A DNA stretch of 64,000 nucleotides from Agathobaculum butyriciproducens (lineage in GTDB: Bacteria; Bacillota; Clostridia; Oscillospirales; Butyricicoccaceae), in the NCBI GenBank assembly GCA_003096535.1, contig QEKJ01000004.1, positions 1 through 64,000 on the forward strand, read 5' to 3'. Below, one piece after another: positions 16,950 to 25,539 of the stretch. Made by a program: the position numbers and the translations under genes. Numbering within the stretch: the first letter of the stretch is position 1; every line of letters starts with the position of its first letter. Below the pieces are notes generated by a model. That model had not been told where the DNA came from and did not search any database. It was given only the letters and a program-made list of their open reading frames with translations.

Positions 16950-18161
16950 TCAAATCTGCGAAGTAAACACCTTATAGCCATCATCGGTGAGGGTGTCGAT
17001 GAGGCGCTTGGCGTGGTCAACGCCGCCGACCTCACAGACGACATGGATAATCGCCTCGCCGATCTCGAGGTCCGTCTGTACGCGGTCATGCTGGAACAGG
17101 ATGATATTGGCATTCTGCTGTGCAACGATGTGCGAGAAATGCTCGAGTGCGCCCGGTGCATCCGGCATGAGCACAGAGAACTTCAGCTGACGGCAGCGGG
17201 TAATCAGGCCCTTTTCCACAATCTTGTGAATAAAGGATACGTCGATATTGCCGCCGGACAGCACGCATACGACCTTTTTGCCCTTTACATCCACCTTGTT
17301 GTTGAGTACAGCCGCGAGCGGAGCCGCACCCGAGGTCTCAACAACCTGCTTGCAGCGCTCGAGCAGCAGCAGAACAGCGGAAGCGATCTCGTCATCGGAA
17401 ACCGTGACAACGCGGTCCACATACTGCTTGATATACTCAAAGGTCTTTTCGCCCGGGGTCTTTACGGCGATACCGTCAGCGATGGTGTGCACGGTATCGG
17501 ACGGAGTGCGCTCACCGGTGCGGAACGAATTTGCGATCGCCGGTGCGCCCTCAGCCTGTACGCCGATGATCTGGATGCGCGGGTTGATCTGCTTTGCGCA
17601 GGCAGCCACGCCGGAGATCAGTCCGCCGCCGCCGGCCGGAACGAAGATCATGTCAACACCCGGCAGGTCGCGCAGGATTTCCAGCGCGATGGTGCCCTGA
17701 CCTGCCATAACATCCTCATCGTCAAACGGGTGGATGAACTCTGCGCCGGTCTCCTCGCAGATCTCGCATGCCTTGGCATAGGCTTCATCGTAAATGTTGC
17801 CCGCCAGAACAACCTCGGCACCGTAGCCCTGGGTTGCGGAAACCTTGGCGATCGGCGCGGAACGCGGCATAACGATGGTGGATTTTACACCGGCAGCGGT
17901 TGCCGCAAAGGCAACGCCCTGTGCATGGTTGCCCGCAGAGGACGCAACAACGGCGTGCAGGTCGCCCTCAGCGAAGCGCTTCATAATCTTATTGTAAGCA
18001 CCGCGCACCTTAAAGGAGCCGGTCTTCTGCTGGTTTTCGTACTTCAGATAAACCTCTGCGCCGGTCATGGCGGAGAAGGTGCAGGACGTAGACAGCGGAA
18101 TGTTGTGGATGACGTTTTTCAGTCGGTCCGCAGCTGCCTCGAAATCTTTTAATTCTAACAT
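16950..18161 (-). CDS. ilvA: Threonine ammonia-lyase with C-terminal ACT domain
   Basis: A 403-residue PLP enzyme that deaminates threonine to 2-oxobutyrate. The PLP lysine is K51 in TGSFKVRGAYNK, SSAGNHAQGVA follows, and the cofactor phosphate loop is GGGGLISG. The last 75 residues (LKFSVLMPDAPGALEHF onward) form one ACT regulatory domain, as in short biosynthetic/TdcB-ACT forms. ATG 18161 has GAGGAAGATG 4 bases upstream; the longer frame lacks a ribosome site. It may feed isoleucine synthesis or catabolism; no ilv or tdc genes are adjacent. Confidence 0.94.
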   Translation of the reverse strand: MLELKDFEAAADRLKNVIHNIPLSTSCTFSAMTGAEVYLKYENQQKTGSFKVRGAYNKIMKRFAEGDLHAVVASSAGNHAQGVAFAATAAGVKSTIVMPRSAPIAKVSATQGYGAEVVLAGNIYDEAYAKACEICEETGAEFIHPFDDEDVMAGQGTIALEILRDLPGVDMIFVPAGGGGLISGVAACAKQINPRIQIIGVQAEGAPAIANSFRTGERTPSDTVHTIADGIAVKTPGEKTFEYIKQYVDRVVTVSDDEIASAVLLLLERCKQVVETSGAAPLAAVLNNKVDVKGKKVVCVLSGGNIDVSFIHKIVEKGLITRCRQLKFSVLMPDAPGALEHFSHIVAQQNANIILFQHDRVQTDLEIGEAIIHVVCEVGGVDHAKRLIDTLTDDGYKVFTSQI

Positions 18162-18194
18162 TGAGCATCTTCCTCGTTTTTGCAAGATAGATTT

Positions 18195-18223
18195 ATAATA
18201 TCACTTTCCATTTTTGATTGCAA
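18195..18223 (-). promoter_or_regulatory. ilvA promoter
   Basis: Reverse-strand TTGCAA (18223-18218), 17-bp spacer, TATTAT (18200-18195). The leader is too short for a T-box. Confidence 0.7.
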
Positions 18224-18339
18224 GATATTCGGGCACATTACCTTACATTATTATATCATTCTGTTCAATATGTACAAAGAATCCGCATTCCCCGCGGTGT
18301 GTGTGCATTGCGAGAATGATCGCATCGTGCAATCTTGTT

Positions 18340-18472
18340 CAATCGGTATCCCGCAGGGTGCGGCACGGTGAATTGTCCGCAAGGGCCAGAGAAGCCGCTC
18401 CGGCGTGCCCCGCCCTGCGGAACCGGTTGAACGATGCGTTAATTTTCCATTTTCCATTTTCAATTCTCAATT
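18340..18472. repeat. REP fragment plus heptamer repeats
   Basis: 18350-18425 resembles the GCGACAAGGTGAATTG-type REP family in rearranged form. 18438-18472 is a run of TTTTCCA/TTCTCAA heptamers. No gene is seen between the divergent ilvA and DivIVA-like genes. Confidence 0.5.
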
Positions 18473-18475
18473 TTG

Positions 18476-18504
18476 TTGCCATTTCTACATGAATTTGTTA
18501 TACT
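18476..18504 (+). promoter_or_regulatory. Promoter of the DivIVA-like/fumarase unit
   Basis: TTGCCA (18476-18481), 17-bp spacer, TATACT (18499-18504). Confidence 0.65.
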
Positions 18505-18534
18505 GTAAATTAGATTATTGTGGGAGGAACTGCA

Positions 18535-19281
18535 ATGGACGAGCAAACCCGTGGATTCCGCAGTGCCATCTTCGGCGGCTTTAACCGCGAGGACGTAATG
18601 CATTACATAGAAGAAACCGACACGAAATACTACACCGAGACCGCCGAGCTGCGCTCTCAGCTGACCGAGGCTCAGTCCGCGATGAACGAGCTGCGCACAC
18701 AGAACGAGGCGCTTACCGCAAAGAACGCCGAGCTGCTCGAGCGGCTGGGCGAAATGACGCTGGATACCGATAAAATCCGCGCACAGCTGGACCAGATCGA
18801 AAGCGGTTTTTCCCTTCAGGCGACCGAGATCGAGGCGCAGAACGCCCGTGCGGCGCAGCTTGCGGCGGAAAACGATCGGCTGACCTCGGAGAACGCTAAG
18901 CTGTCGGCCAAATGCGGCGAATACGATGCGACCAGAGAGAAGATCGCCGAGATGGAGCTTTCCGCGTACCGGCGCGCCAAGCAGATCGAGGAGGATGCCA
19001 AGGTTGAGCTGCAGAAGCTGCGCCGCAAGTCGATGGAGACTATCGAGCAGGTGCGCCGCCAGCTGGATGCCACCAAGGAGAACTACCGCACCGTGCTGGC
19101 ACGCAACCAGCAGGAATCCGCCGAGTTGGCCCGCAAGGCCGGTGAGGTGCTCGGTGAAATTGACAAGATCAGCGCGTCGCTCGGCAAAAAGGACGGCGAG
19201 GCGCCCCATCCCGAGCCGGACAAGACAAAAAACGGACTGCGTGAGGTTCTGAACAATCTGCGCCCGAAAACGGAGGAATAA
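18535..19281 (+). CDS. DivIVA-like coiled-coil protein
   Basis: A 248-residue protein. The N-terminus (FRSAIFGGFNREDVMHYIEE) matches the membrane-binding motif of DivIVA-type proteins, in which FGGF-x-x-E-DV is typical. Residues about 30-230 are almost entirely heptad-repeat coiled coil rich in E, A, L and R. It likely forms a polar or septal scaffold at the membrane. GTGGGAGGAA lies 6 bases before ATG 18535. The stop is followed two bases later by the fumarase beta gene, so the two are co-translated although their roles are unrelated. Confidence 0.75.
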   Translation: MDEQTRGFRSAIFGGFNREDVMHYIEETDTKYYTETAELRSQLTEAQSAMNELRTQNEALTAKNAELLERLGEMTLDTDKIRAQLDQIESGFSLQATEIEAQNARAAQLAAENDRLTSENAKLSAKCGEYDATREKIAEMELSAYRRAKQIEEDAKVELQKLRRKSMETIEQVRRQLDATKENYRTVLARNQQESAELARKAGEVLGEIDKISASLGKKDGEAPHPEPDKTKNGLREVLNNLRPKTEE

Positions 19282-19283
19282 GC

Positions 19284-19838
19284 ATGGCACACTACGATTT
19301 GAAAACCGAACAGCTCAAGGAAATGGCGCCGAAGCTGCGCGCGGGCGACACCGTAACGCTGACCGGCACGGTCTACACCGCGCGCGACGCCGCACACAAG
19401 AAGATCGTTGCCGCGATGGACGCAGGCGACAAGCTGCCGTTCGACCTCGACGGCGCGGCGATCTACTACGCCGGACCGACCCCCGCAAAGCCGGGTCAGG
19501 TCATCGGCTCGGTCGGCCCGACCACCTCCGGCCGTATGGACCCGTTCGCACCGCGTCTGCTCGATGCAGGTCTTGCCTGCATGATCGGCAAGGGCGTGCG
19601 GGGTCAGGGCGTGCAGGACGCAATGGCGCGCAACGGCGCGGTTTATATGGTAGCCATCGGCGGCGCAGGCGCGGCGAAGGCGGCATCCATTAAGAATGTC
19701 GAGGTCATCGCGTATGACGAGCTGGGCTGTGAGTCGGTCAAGCGTCTCACCGTGGAGAATTTCTCCGCCATCGTGTCGCAGGATTCGGTCGGCGGCAACC
19801 TCTACACCGAGGGCGTTGCAAAGTATAAGAAGGATTGA
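19284..19838 (+). CDS. fumB: Class I fumarate hydratase (tartrate dehydratase-type), beta subunit
   Basis: A 184-residue beta subunit of the Fe-S hydro-lyases, full length for two-subunit fumarases. Motifs include LTGTVYTARDAAHKK, AIYYAGPTP, GSVGPTTSGRMDPF and KNVEVIAYDELGCES. The enzyme interconverts fumarate and malate, but the alpha subunit carries the [4Fe-4S] cluster. No alpha-subunit gene is next to it: the upstream gene is DivIVA-like and the downstream region is repeats. The start overlaps a ribosome site in the end of the upstream gene (GGAGGAATAAGC). Confidence 0.9.
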   Translation: MAHYDLKTEQLKEMAPKLRAGDTVTLTGTVYTARDAAHKKIVAAMDAGDKLPFDLDGAAIYYAGPTPAKPGQVIGSVGPTTSGRMDPFAPRLLDAGLACMIGKGVRGQGVQDAMARNGAVYMVAIGGAGAAKAASIKNVEVIAYDELGCESVKRLTVENFSAIVSQDSVGGNLYTEGVAKYKKD

Positions 19839-19840
19839 GC

Positions 19841-19870
19841 CAAAAGGCGGACGGTTGTCCGCCTTTTTCT
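19841..19870 (+). terminator. Terminator after fumarase beta
   Basis: Stem AAAAGGCGGAC/GTCCGCCTTTTT with loop GGTT. Confidence 0.85.
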
Positions 19871-19934
19871 TTTACCTGTGCAAGGCAGAAGTTAGGAGAT
19901 AGGAGTAAGGAGTTTTCCTTATGATTTACCTATA

Positions 19935-20025
19935 CCGTAGGGCGGGCTGCCCTCAGCCCGCCGCGTATATCATCTGCATGCCGTTACGAACGGCGGGCTG
20001 AGGGCAGCCCGCCCTACGGAAAAAG
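19935..20025. repeat. REP-like palindrome (GTAGGGCGGGCTG type)
   Basis: Two inverted arms of about 27 bp, starting CCGTAGGGCGGGCTG at 19936 and ending CAGCCCGCCCTACGG at 20023. The 30-nt middle contains CGTAACG/CGTTACG-like bases. Confidence 0.8.
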
Positions 20026-20053
20026 TTTATCATCACCCACTCCTACCTCCTCC

Positions 20054-20299
20054 CTATTTCGGTCTGTACCGGACCAGAATATAGTCCTCCCCAAGGGTTT
20101 CAATGCATCCCCACGGAATAACGCAGTCATTTTTGGAGAACAGCCCGACAATGCCGCTTTGCGCGGGCACGACAAGTGCGGTAATCTGTCCGCAGACCGG
20201 ATCGAACAGCAGATCGCTCACCTCGCCCATCCGTGCTCCGTCGCACAGATTAATCACCTCACGGCAGTGCAGTTCGGAAAATCGCATGGTATTCTGCAT
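20054..20299 (-). CDS. YlmC/YmxH-family PRC-barrel protein
   Basis: An 81-residue protein with the family pattern MRFSELHCREVINLCDGARMG then GLFSKNDCVIPWGCI and IKTIGEDxILV-like end (ETLGEDYILVRY). YlmC/YmxH proteins are small PRC-barrel proteins conserved in spore-forming Firmicutes; their precise role is not settled. The start codon is directly after the stop of the deacetylase gene, and GGAGAGGAT lies 5 bases upstream, so the two are one operon. Confidence 0.88.
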   Translation of the reverse strand: MQNTMRFSELHCREVINLCDGARMGEVSDLLFDPVCGQITALVVPAQSGIVGLFSKNDCVIPWGCIETLGEDYILVRYRPK

Positions 20300-21160
20300 T
20301 TAATCCTCTCCTAACGCGCGGTGCAGGAAACTTTCCGTGCTCTGCCCTGCCGGACGGTTGAACCGCCCCAGCTCAAACAGGCAGTCCGGATTGCGTGTAA
20401 CGGTATTGACGCGCTCCTCGCACCCGAGCGTACACCGGAAGCCCATGCTTTTGAGCAGCGTTTCGCTCTCTTTGGAGCACGCACCGAACGGATAGGTATA
20501 GCAGGTTGGCGCGGGCAGTCCGGCGTCCGTGATAAGCGTCTGCGTCTGCTCGGTATCCTTGCGGAGCAGCGTCTCATAGCGCGTTTCGTCCTCGCCTCTG
20601 CGGCGCAGACAGCCGCGGCGTTCGCCGTACTCGTGCAGGTTCCACGAATGATTCTGCACCTCAAACACATCCTGCATTTCGCGCAGGCGGTCAAGCCGCA
20701 AATGCGACCAGTAGGCGTTTTCCTCTCCGTTGTCGGTGAAAAGCGCGGTCTGGCTGCCGATGATGGACACAACCGCCTTCATTCCGCGCTGTTTGAGCAG
20801 CGGATAGGCATAAATGTAGTTGTTGTAGTAGCCGTCATCGAAGGTGATCATCACCGGCTTCTCCGGCAGGTCTGCGCCGTCCTGTACATACGCCAGCAGA
20901 TCGCTCACCGTTACGGCGGTATACCCCTTCTCCTGCAAGGCGTCCAGATCGGCCGCCAAAACCGCCGGCGAGATAACATACTTGCCCTGCCGTGCGCTGT
21001 CCTTGAGAATGCTGTGGTACATTAGAATCGGCACGCGCACGCTGTCCTCCCCGAATACCGGCTGCACCGTGTCGGCACGCTCAAGCAGTCCGAGCGCAAA
21101 GCATAAAACCAAAACCGTGCATACCGCCTGAAACGCGGTGTGACGAAAACCCAATCGCAA
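20300..21160 (-). CDS. Polysaccharide deacetylase (NodB-type), membrane-anchored
   Basis: A 286-residue protein. An N-terminal hydrophobic anchor (AVCTVLVLCFALGLL) precedes a NodB domain with VPILMYHSI, the metal-binding TFDDGYYNNY (about residue 108) and NHSWNLHEY as the second metal motif. It removes acetyl groups from a cell-wall glycan such as peptidoglycan GlcNAc. The start is TTG 21160 with AGGAGGGG 6 bases upstream. Co-transcription with a YlmC-type gene suggests a role in spore or cell-envelope maturation; this is inference. Confidence 0.88.
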   Translation of the reverse strand: MRLGFRHTAFQAVCTVLVLCFALGLLERADTVQPVFGEDSVRVPILMYHSILKDSARQGKYVISPAVLAADLDALQEKGYTAVTVSDLLAYVQDGADLPEKPVMITFDDGYYNNYIYAYPLLKQRGMKAVVSIIGSQTALFTDNGEENAYWSHLRLDRLREMQDVFEVQNHSWNLHEYGERRGCLRRRGEDETRYETLLRKDTEQTQTLITDAGLPAPTCYTYPFGACSKESETLLKSMGFRCTLGCEERVNTVTRNPDCLFELGRFNRPAGQSTESFLHRALGED

Positions 21161-21194
21161 AGAAATCCCCTCCTGTCATAATTTATGCAGCGAA

Positions 21195-21602
21195 AAATAT
21201 TTCATTACCGGTTTTATCGTAGGGTGCGACAAGGTGAATTGCGGCAAAGCCGCAAGAGAAGGTGCCCTGGGGTACGACCTCGGCGCACCGTATGTAAATT
21301 CATCTGCAACATCTACCCCGTAGGGGAGGCCATTGGCCTCCCACACTATGGTTAACCGGATGCGCGGCCGCTCCTTGCGCAGGCTCCGGTCGCGCTGCGG
21401 GCGAACACTGGTCGCCCCTACGGTTACGCACGTTACAATCGTTAGAAACAGTGCGCCGAGGTCGTCGCACCCTACGATATTCATTTAATTGACCGCAAAG
21501 CATTCCAATCATTCGATACGGTATATTTAATGTAATCCAAACTCGGGGAAACGCCGTAAACCGTATCGTTCATTCTCCATTCTCCATTTTCCATCCTCAA
21601 TT
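21195..21602. repeat. Cluster of REP-like and heptamer repeats
   Basis: No gene is seen from 21161 to 21758 apart from the rpsB promoter and leader. 21219-21300 is a TAGGGTGCGACAAGG-type copy, 21320-21425 a TAGGGGAGG/CGCCCCTACG pair, and 21448-21480 the closing GCACCCTACG arm. 21565-21605 is a run of TTCTCCA/TTTTCCA heptamers. Confidence 0.7.
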
Positions 21603-21615
21603 TTCAACTTTCCTC

Positions 21616-21644
21616 TTGACATCCCCCTCCCATTGGTGTAAACT
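21616..21644 (+). promoter_or_regulatory. rpsB promoter
   Basis: TTGACA (21616-21621), 17-bp spacer, TAAACT (21639-21644). Confidence 0.75.
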
Positions 21645-21661
21645 ATCATAGCATGAATTCA

Positions 21662-21733
21662 CACATCCCGTGATGAAAGCGGTCGGTGATGGGACGCTCG
21701 TTCTGTTGCCGCTGTCAGATGATCAGGGATGGA
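21662..21733 (+). promoter_or_regulatory. Structured rpsB leader, possible S2 autoregulatory element
   Basis: The outer stem CATCCC (about 21664) / GGGATG (about 21727) encloses an inner stem AGCGG/CCGCT. The fold ends just before the ribosome site CCAAGGAGG. Autoregulatory rpsB leaders exist in several phyla; whether this belongs to a known class is not determined. Confidence 0.4.
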
Positions 21734-21758
21734 GGAAAAACCAAGGAGGAAAAACAAA

Positions 21759-22484
21759 ATGGCAGTAATTTCTATGAAGCAGCTGCTGGAGGCCGGCGTA
21801 CACTTCGGCCATCAGACCCGTCGTTGGAACCCGAAAATGGCTACCTACATCTTCACCGAGCGCAATGGTATCTACATCATTGACCTCCAGAAGACTGTAA
21901 AGAAGCTCGAGGAAGCATACTTCTTCGTACGCGATATGGCAGCTTCCGGCAAGTCCATCCTGTTTGTCGGCACCAAGAAGCAGGCACAGGACGCAATCAA
22001 GGAAGAGGCTGAGCGCTGCGGTCAGTTCTACGTTAACGCACGTTGGCTGGGCGGCATGCTGACCAACTTCAAGACCATGCGTACCCGTATCGCTCGTCTG
22101 AACCAGCTGCAGAAGATGCAGGCTGACGGCACCTTCGATCTGCTCCCGAAGAAGGAAGTTATCAAGCTCCAGCTCGAGATCGCTAAGCTCGAGAAGTACC
22201 TCGGCGGCGTTAAGGAAATGAAGGAGCTTCCGGGCGCTCTGTTCGTAGTTGACTCCCGCAAGGAGAAGAACGCGATCGCAGAAGCACGCAAGCTGGGCAT
22301 TCCGATCGTTGCAATCGTTGATACCAACTGCGATCCGGACGAGATCGACTACGTTATCCCGGGCAACGACGACGCTATCCGCGCTATCAAGCTGATCTCC
22401 CAGACCATGGCTAACGCTGTTCTGGAAGGCAAGCAGGGCGAGCAGCTCGAGGTTGAGGCTAAGGCTGACGCAAAGGCTGAGTAA
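21759..22484 (+). CDS. rpsB: 30S ribosomal protein S2
   Basis: A 241-residue S2, full length. Signatures are [34 protein letters not shown] and the [20 protein letters not shown] segment. The last 15 residues are an acidic/alanine tail. ATG 21759 has AAGGAGG 9 bases upstream. Together with tsf it forms the usual rpsB-tsf unit. A REP-like palindrome sits between the two genes, and both genes have the GC-rich, strongly biased codon use of highly expressed genes. Confidence 0.98.
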   Translation: MAVISMKQLLEAGVHFGHQTRRWNPKMATYIFTERNGIYIIDLQKTVKKLEEAYFFVRDMAASGKSILFVGTKKQAQDAIKEEAERCGQFYVNARWLGGMLTNFKTMRTRIARLNQLQKMQADGTFDLLPKKEVIKLQLEIAKLEKYLGGVKEMKELPGALFVVDSRKEKNAIAEARKLGIPIVAIVDTNCDPDEIDYVIPGNDDAIRAIKLISQTMANAVLEGKQGEQLEVEAKADAKAE

Positions 22485-22511
22485 TTCATAACTCAATATA
22501 ACATTCAGTGA

Positions 22512-22565
22512 GTTGTTCGTAGGGCGCGACGACCCGGCGCGCCGGTGTTCGTTGTGCCCTACGTT
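22512..22565. repeat. REP-like palindrome between rpsB and tsf
   Basis: Arms TCGTAGGGCGCGACGA near 22518 and TCGTTGTGCCCTACG at 22549-22563 flank CGGCGCGCCGG. It lies within the operon, so it is part of the transcript and could modulate tsf expression. Confidence 0.6.
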
Positions 22566-22603
22566 TTTTTCATCGTAAAATCATAAATTGGAGGAATAAT
22601 AAA

Positions 22604-23536
22604 ATGGCTTTTACCGCTGCTGACGTAAAGAAGCTCCGCGAAATGACCAGCGTAGGCATGATGGACTGCAAGAAGGCACTGACCGAGGCCGACGGCGACT
22701 TCGACAAGGCTATCGAGCTGCTCCGTGAGAAGGGCCTGGCTAAGGCTGCCAAGAAGGCAGACCGCATCGCTGCTGAGGGTCTGGTCAAGGCTACCGTATG
22801 TGATGAGTGCGGCGTAGGCGCAATCATCGAGGTAAACTCCGAGACCGACTTCGTTGCTAAGAACGCTGACTTCCAGCAGTTCGTTTCCGACGTTGCTAAC
22901 GTTGTTATCAAGGACGCTCCGGCTGACGTTGAGGCTCTCAAGGCTTGCAAGATGGGCGAAGGCACCGTTCAGGACGCTCTGCAGGAGAAGGTTCTGACCA
23001 TCGGCGAGAACCTGCAGATCCGTCGTTTCGAGCGTTTCGACAACTCCACCGTTAACGTTGCTTACAACCACATGGGCGGCGTAATCGGCGTTCTGGTTGG
23101 TCTGGAAGTTTCCGAGGGTCTGAAGGACAACGCTACTGTTAAGGAGCTGGGCAAGGACATCGGCATGCAGGCTGCTGCTATGAACCCGTCCTTCCTGGAC
23201 AAGTCCGACGTTGACGAGGCTACCCTCGCAAAGGAGAAGGAGATCCTCCTGATCCAGGCTCTCGAGGAGAACAAGACCGCTGCTAAGCCGAAGCCGGAGC
23301 AGATCATCCACAAGATGGTAGACGGCCGTATCGGCAAGTACTACGAGGAGAACTGCCTCCTGCAGCAGGCTTTCGTTAAGGAGAACAAGGTTTCCGTTGA
23401 GGCTCACATCAAGGCTGTTGCCAAGGAGCTGGGCGGCGAGATCAAGCTCGTAAAGTGCGTTCGTTTCGAGAAGGGCGAGGGCATCGAGAAGAAGGTTGAC
23501 GACTTCGCAGCAGAAGTTGCTTCCATGGCTAAGTAA
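22604..23536 (+). CDS. tsf: Elongation factor Ts
   Basis: A 310-residue EF-Ts, the nucleotide exchange factor for EF-Tu. The N-terminal UBA-like domain begins MAFTAADVKKLREMTSVGMM-DCKKAL. The signature EINSETDFVAKN occurs as EVNSETDFVAKNADF, followed by the two-part core domain and a C-terminal module. TTGGAGGAA lies 8 bases before the ATG. It is transcribed with rpsB and ends at a strong terminator. Confidence 0.98.
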   Translation: MAFTAADVKKLREMTSVGMMDCKKALTEADGDFDKAIELLREKGLAKAAKKADRIAAEGLVKATVCDECGVGAIIEVNSETDFVAKNADFQQFVSDVANVVIKDAPADVEALKACKMGEGTVQDALQEKVLTIGENLQIRRFERFDNSTVNVAYNHMGGVIGVLVGLEVSEGLKDNATVKELGKDIGMQAAAMNPSFLDKSDVDEATLAKEKEILLIQALEENKTAAKPKPEQIIHKMVDGRIGKYYEENCLLQQAFVKENKVSVEAHIKAVAKELGGEIKLVKCVRFEKGEGIEKKVDDFAAEVASMAK

Positions 23537-23559
23537 TCTCGTTACCAAAACGATAGATC

Positions 23560-23602
23560 AAGGACTTCCGGTTTTACCGGAGGTCCTTTTTATTTTCAGA
23601 AA
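23560..23602 (+). terminator. rpsB-tsf terminator
   Basis: Stem AAGGACTTCCGGT/ACCGGAGGTCCTT followed by TTTATTTT. Confidence 0.85.
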
Positions 23603-23649
23603 GCAATTTAGAAAATCTCTTTTCGTCAGTCAGGGTCAGGTCAGACAGA

Positions 23650-23810
23650 ATCATTTTCCATTCTCAATTTTGTCTGCTCTGCTGTTCTCTGCTATGCTCT
23701 GCTCTTCTCTGCTCTGCTGTTCTGTCCTCTGCTCTTCTCTGCTCTGTGGATTTTCCGGACGAGAAATGCCGTTTTCCGGACGAGAAATCGCGTTTTCCGG
23801 ACGAGAAAAA
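23650..23810. repeat. Two low-complexity tandem arrays
   Basis: 23675-23748 is a pyrimidine-rich run of CTCTGCT/TTCTCTGCTCTGC units. 23751-23808 holds three copies of TTTTCCGGACGAGAAA at 21-bp spacing. No convincing gene is seen from 23603 to 25278. Confidence 0.7.
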
Positions 23811-24044
23811 ACGATGGGCATGGGAATAGGCCCTGTTGATACCCAACAAGGCTGGTTTTGCTCTGTTCGATGGAGCAGCTTCATCGGCTCAGGTCGCCGC
23901 CGTTGTGGTTCTCACGCCCGCTGATGTGCCGCTGCATTCGCCTTGACTGGCATAGCTTCTACCCTCATCTATACGCCGGATTATATAAAAAATTGACCAT
24001 GAGTGGTCAACTCGGAGAAAATATTTTTCGGTCTGTACAGTCTA

Positions 24045-25210
24045 TCCCGTAGGGTGTGCCAAGGTGAATTGCGGCAAAGCCGCAAGAGAAGGTGCCCTGA
24101 GGTACGACCTCGGCACACCGTTTGTAAATTCATCTGCACTGGCTGAACCGTAGGGGCGAACACACCCACCGCAGTGGGCGTCCAGTGAGCAACCGCCGCA
24201 GGGCGGCTCTTAGCGAGTCGGAGTGTTCGCCCACGAACCGTATGATTTTGCGCTGTCTGGGCGCACACTGTGCGCCCAGACGGGATAACGTCGCAAACGG
24301 CAATATATCGTTACAAACGCCTGTGCAGGTTGATTTCGCTATCGAACAATCTGTCCTTCCCTTCGGATTAGGCGCGTGCCTGCCGTGATTGGTTATTGCC
24401 GCCCATGGTCGCATTGCTACACGCCTGCCTGCCCGTCCGGTGGTGGATTCGCTTTGCTGCGGCAAAGCCGCAAGAGAAGGTGCCCTGAGGTACGACCTCG
24501 GCACACCGCTTGTAAATTCATCTACACCGACTGAACCGTAGGGGCGAACACACCCACCGCAGTGGACGTCCAGCGAGCAACCGCCGTAGGCGGCTCTTAG
24601 CGAGTCGGAGTGTTCGCCCACGAACCGTATGATTTTGCGCTGCCTGGGCGCACAGTGTGCGCCCCCTACGGGATAACGTCGCAAACGGCAATATATCGTT
24701 CCAAATAGCCTGTACAGGTTGATTTCGCTATCGAACAATCTGTTCTTCCCTTCGGATCGGGCGCGTGCCTGCCGTGATTGGCTGGTGCAGTCCCATAACC
24801 GCACTGCTACACGCCTGCCGACCCGTCCGGTGGTGGATTTGCTTCCGTTGCGACGGAAGCCACGCCGGTTGAAACGTGCCACCGGCACGTTTCTAAGAGC
24901 CGGCGCTCCGTTTAGGGCGCGTGTCTAACTTCTGGTGCAGTCATATAACCGCACTGCTACATGCCTGCCGACCCGTCCGGTGGTGGATTCGCTTTCACTG
25001 CGGTGAAAGCCACGCCGGTTGAACCGTGCCACCGGCACGTTTCTAAGAGCCAACACTCCGTTTAGGGCGTGTGTCTAACTTGAGCGTCTGGTGCAGTCCC
25101 ACAACCGTACTGCTACACGCGTGCCTGCCCGTCCGGTGGTGGATTCGCTTCCGTTGCGACGGAAGCCACGCCGGTTGAAACGTGCCACCGGCACGTTTCT
25201 AAGAGCCGGC
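24045..25210. repeat. tRNA-Tyr tail-repeat block, copy 2, with REP families
   Basis: 24045-24300 and 24460-24680 are two long copies of the same REP composite (GTAGGGTG.GC.AAGGTG then GTAGGGGCGAACACACCC). From 24430 to 25210 a unit of about 150 bp repeats: T-arm-like GGTGGTGGATT(C/T)G at 24439, 24829, 24979 and 25135, then a hairpin with CACGCCGGTT, the stem around CGTGCCACCGGCACG, and CTAAGAGCC at 24861, 25011 and 25167. All run in the orientation of the tRNA pair beside it. No gene is seen. Confidence 0.75.
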
Positions 25211-25301
25211 TTTCGAATCCACAACCACCTTCCGCCAAAACAGAAAAAGGACATTCCTTTTGGAATGTCCTTCTGTTTTGGTGGAAGGTGGTGGATTCGA
25301 A
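25211..25301 (-). terminator. tRNA-Tyr copy 2 terminator extended into a long palindrome
   Basis: Stem AGGACATTCC/GGAATGTCCT with flanking A and T runs. The palindrome continues on both sides (25211-25257 against 25262-25301), so the tRNA-Tyr acceptor and T-arm sequence pairs with a downstream reverse copy (TTCGAATCCACAACCACCTT). Confidence 0.8.
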
Positions 25302-25363
25302 CCACCGAAGTCATAGACGACAGATTTACAGTCTGTTCCCTTTGGCCACTCGGGAAACCTTCC
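25279..25363 (-). tRNA. tRNA-Tyr (anticodon GTA), copy 2
   Basis: An 85-nt gene identical in sequence to the one at 8978-9062, in opposite orientation, with encoded CCA. It is transcribed after tRNA-Thr copy 2. Confidence 0.97.
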
Positions 25364-25384
25364 ATATTCAATTACCAGCTTGAT

Positions 25385-25460
25385 TGGAGCTGGTGGACGG
25401 ACTTGAACCCCCGACCTGCTGATTACAAATCAGCTGCTCTACCAACTGAGCTACACCAGC
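25385..25460 (-). tRNA. tRNA-Thr (anticodon TGT), copy 2
   Basis: A 76-nt gene identical to the one at 8881-8956, in opposite orientation. The 21-nt spacer to tRNA-Tyr is also conserved. Confidence 0.97.
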
Positions 25461-25495
25461 ATTTCATCAAGTCGTCTTGTCTCAGCGACTTGTTT

Positions 25496-25524
25496 AGTAT
25501 ACCTCACGCCGGTGTATTTGTCAA
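25496..25524 (-). promoter_or_regulatory. Promoter of tRNA-Thr/Tyr copy 2
   Basis: Reverse-strand TTGACA (25524-25519), 17-bp spacer, TATACT (25501-25496). A AAGTCGCTGAGACA segment shared with copy 1 follows. Confidence 0.85.
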
Positions 25525-25539
25525 TAGGTTTATCCGAAT

